Assembly: GCF_041596335.1 (NCBI RefSeq) | Contig: NZ_JBFHIT010000001.1 | Coordinates: 62,001 to 126,000, forward strand | DNA from: Mangrovibacterium sp041596335 | GTDB taxonomy: Bacteria > Bacteroidota > Bacteroidia > Bacteroidales > Prolixibacteraceae | DNA: 64,000 bases | Direction of reading: 5' to 3' | Shown: positions 63,701 through 64,000 of the stretch, piece after piece | Layout of the letters: each line of letters starts with the position of its first letter | Position numbering within the stretch: position 1 is the stretch's first letter | Translations under genes and position numbers: made by a program | Notes under the pieces: generated by a model | Told to the model about the DNA's origin: nothing | The model's database searches: none | The model's input: only the letters and a program-made list of their open reading frames with translations

Positions 63701-64000
63701 TGCCGGGCTTGAGCCTGTCGCGAATTATTCGCCTGAGCATTGTTGCCACGCGTAGCAAATCCCTCGTCGCCAATACCATAAGCAAGCGGAAATTCATTTT
63801 GAATGCTCTCATAGCTTTCCAGATTCCGGAATTTACCTTCCGGAACATCGAAATCGAGCACAGGATTGAACAGTTTGGCTACACGCTCCTCACCCGATAA
63901 TTCAACCATCAACCGTTCAACTTTGCCGGCCGATGCCCGGAAAGGCAACTGATTTTTGTAGTATGTAATTTTGGAATCGGCAGTACTTAGACGCGGAACG
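60706..64000 (-). CDS. eCIS baseplate protein (Afp12-like), 5' end beyond window
   Basis: At least 1097 aa; the frame is open to position 64000, so the start lies beyond the right edge (a TTG near 63948 is not the start). The visible N-terminal part has FPLAYGIGDEGF and RQAQARQLKGYLMVFDQLLA, NYFSQLAHVKDLFS; the C-terminal part has ILPHWQGRFDNKDFRRFFEQ and IRLEAPAHVFLSVCW. Both are hallmarks I know from the large baseplate (gp7/Afp12-like) proteins of eCIS. Between them, about residues 450-960, is an array of at least five ~60-70-aa beta units with a G-x(3,4)-(N/V)DGxY(T/E)V core (DNA 61130-62640). A cysteine group CEACQIQDPYTC lies before the C-terminal motif. Next gene follows after 12 bp. 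Confidence 0.85.
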   Translation of the reverse strand, partial: VPRLSTADSKITYYKNQLPFRASAGKVERLMVELSGEERVAKLFNPVLDFDVPEGKFRNLESYESIQNEFPLAYGIGDEGFATRGNNAQANNSRQAQARQLKGYLMVFDQLLANYFSQLAHVKDLFSMNAARDELGNYIIGRTYYTQPLFDLVPNANALYVDKNGHAVILNQIAEDEPLFLKRKNKFLDHLIGRFAESFTDYALLTIKLSGEAVGPAELIEDKLQFLNDYPRISSRRGTGINYKDKCAVWSPDNISGLSRRASFLVGIDQADSDELFFSPNFEIVPVGDAWQILVSDNMATILLKSNELFEQEEDAKMGLEELIVQGLFTENYRIQTDDEVNFYFTLECGEKLAGTSIRADYPDDDVDGAASQDIGKLIELFKTEFFSNPQSNRTNLGCPIMNYLDYQVAVDMVPNPPIAVVHYNLYSRPLTYNSDDLVLSGESPVEGSPKSLVDILSVDISTHKISIDGNIAVKLNAGDVLLVNGSKDNDGSYTVASATDVSGTTEVTVHEVISSADVPLGELLYNNETEDELNAKAEASRHDIFWQLISRASRESSYYFSSDSGAYRFRIIGSLGSDLAESEDADFNDALADEINSLPSATIQIENSASNNGGYAVVGATANGPDVEVTIGSALPANQADGTLRISESFSFYSDQVENAFVVAFDLGGILFSGDRLSIVGSQSVDGDYTIYSVEINGAETTLVVEEAIPANDTTGSLSYTKSFAITKVDGSKITLKGGYENKAVDLFVEFVNRLFFSHEGMHVMEHVLLRPKVKGLHFVAAHDETLTEGLADNGSLFFPKTWPIYSASTSTRYFRVNANISAGLDASPNSILSSKIRITGTGANDGDYTVKSAQFNSSSGRTRIRTAEAIANEIPFSAPVGSLTYLQGTPITAISAALMLITMNEPEAIGVAPGEVVEIRGSTGGTNDGRYEVDHLTDLGTHQEIVIRRVETMVEDKLLDIVLEDDSCEACQIQDPYTCVASVILPHWQGRFDNKDFRRFFEQQIRLEAPAHVFLSVCWISCAQMDEFETRYKAWLLENAREVKDYGLLSKCQRELVETLGTLRNVYPSGTLYDCAVDETLENAIILDHSVLGNA
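61130..62640 (-). repeat. Array of at least five beta repeats inside the baseplate gene
   Basis: Protein-level repeats, each with the core Gly-Ser...Asn/Val-Asp-Gly-x-Tyr-Thr-Val: GSKDNDGSYTVASA, ENSASNNGGYAVVGA, GSQSVDGDYTIYSV, GTGANDGDYTVKSA and GSTGGTNDGRYEVDHL, followed 15-25 residues later by a VTVxEAI-like strand. The copies are diverged at DNA level. Confidence 0.65.

Noticed and set aside
63946..63948. TTG as start of the baseplate gene
   Set aside because: The same frame stays open to the window edge with protein-like sequence, so the gene is simply cut.
52635..64000. Type VI secretion system or ordinary prophage
   Set aside because: No TssJ/L/M membrane-complex, ClpV or phage head, portal or terminase genes are seen; DUF4157, the CIS tape-measure family and the Afp15-like ATPase point to an eCIS. 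The unseen right flank could still change this.

Overview
The window looks like a chromosomal segment of a Bacteroidota bacterium, probably of the order Marinilabiliales (Prolixibacteraceae-like; the placement below phylum is inference). The signs are a SusC/RagA receptor, a fasciclin lipoprotein, DUF4293, DUF4197, a DUF2027-Smr protein, a fused PlsC-GNAT aminolipid synthase and many promoters of the Bacteroidota type (TAnnTTTG -7 box, once with a TTTG -33 box at 19 bp spacing). Most of it is ordinary housekeeping sequence with dense genes and clear hairpin terminators.

Layout. 1-5.1 kb: a leftward outer-membrane operon (possible 57-aa leader ORF, fasciclin lipoprotein, SusC receptor cut by the window edge). 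5.1-8.2 kb: an accessory patch beside tRNA-Lys, bounded by a ~150-bp direct repeat holding the tRNA 3' end and terminator; it holds a DUF4143 AAA ATPase with a striking 38-bp palindrome over its promoter, and an internally deleted IS3 element. 8.4-13.3 kb: sulfate uptake and activation (SLC13 permease, CysD, CysN fused to a degenerate APS kinase). 13.4-32.4 kb: two small unknown proteins, DUF4293, AddA-like helicase-nuclease, a NarL-type two-component pair, a fructosamine-kinase-like protein, tRNA-Leu, DUF2027-Smr, QueA, an OB-fold lipoprotein, the aminolipid synthase, YgiQ radical SAM protein, DUF4197, RNase Y, ZapA and a coiled-coil protein. 32.6-51.5 kb: M23 peptidase, a siroheme-synthase-like Rossmann protein, CorA behind a hairpin-masked ribosome site, two convergent paralogous GT39 transferases, an unknown membrane protein, Ste24-like M48 protease, CinA, AsmA, class I fumarase, a class IV aminotransferase, a hybrid-less histidine kinase, RidA and an orphan LuxR regulator.

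51.5-64 kb: the distal end of an extracellular contractile injection system (eCIS, Afp/PVC/AlgoCIS-like), running leftward and continuing beyond the right edge. In order of transcription: a baseplate protein with an unusual array of beta repeats, a 1047-aa protein at the Afp13 (fibre) position, a CIS tape-measure-family protein, an Afp15-like AAA+ ATPase, a DUF4157 (eCIS-core) protein with an unrecognised C-terminal domain, a 115-aa protein overlapping it, and a patatin phospholipase with a strong Shine-Dalgarno site. This is the most interesting locus: the last three genes are candidate cargo or cargo partners. Sheath, tube and spike genes would lie off the right edge and are not seen.

The sulfate genes and the siroheme-type dehydrogenase fit one pathway (assimilatory sulfate reduction), although they are ~21 kb apart. 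No rRNA, CRISPR array or integrase gene is visible.
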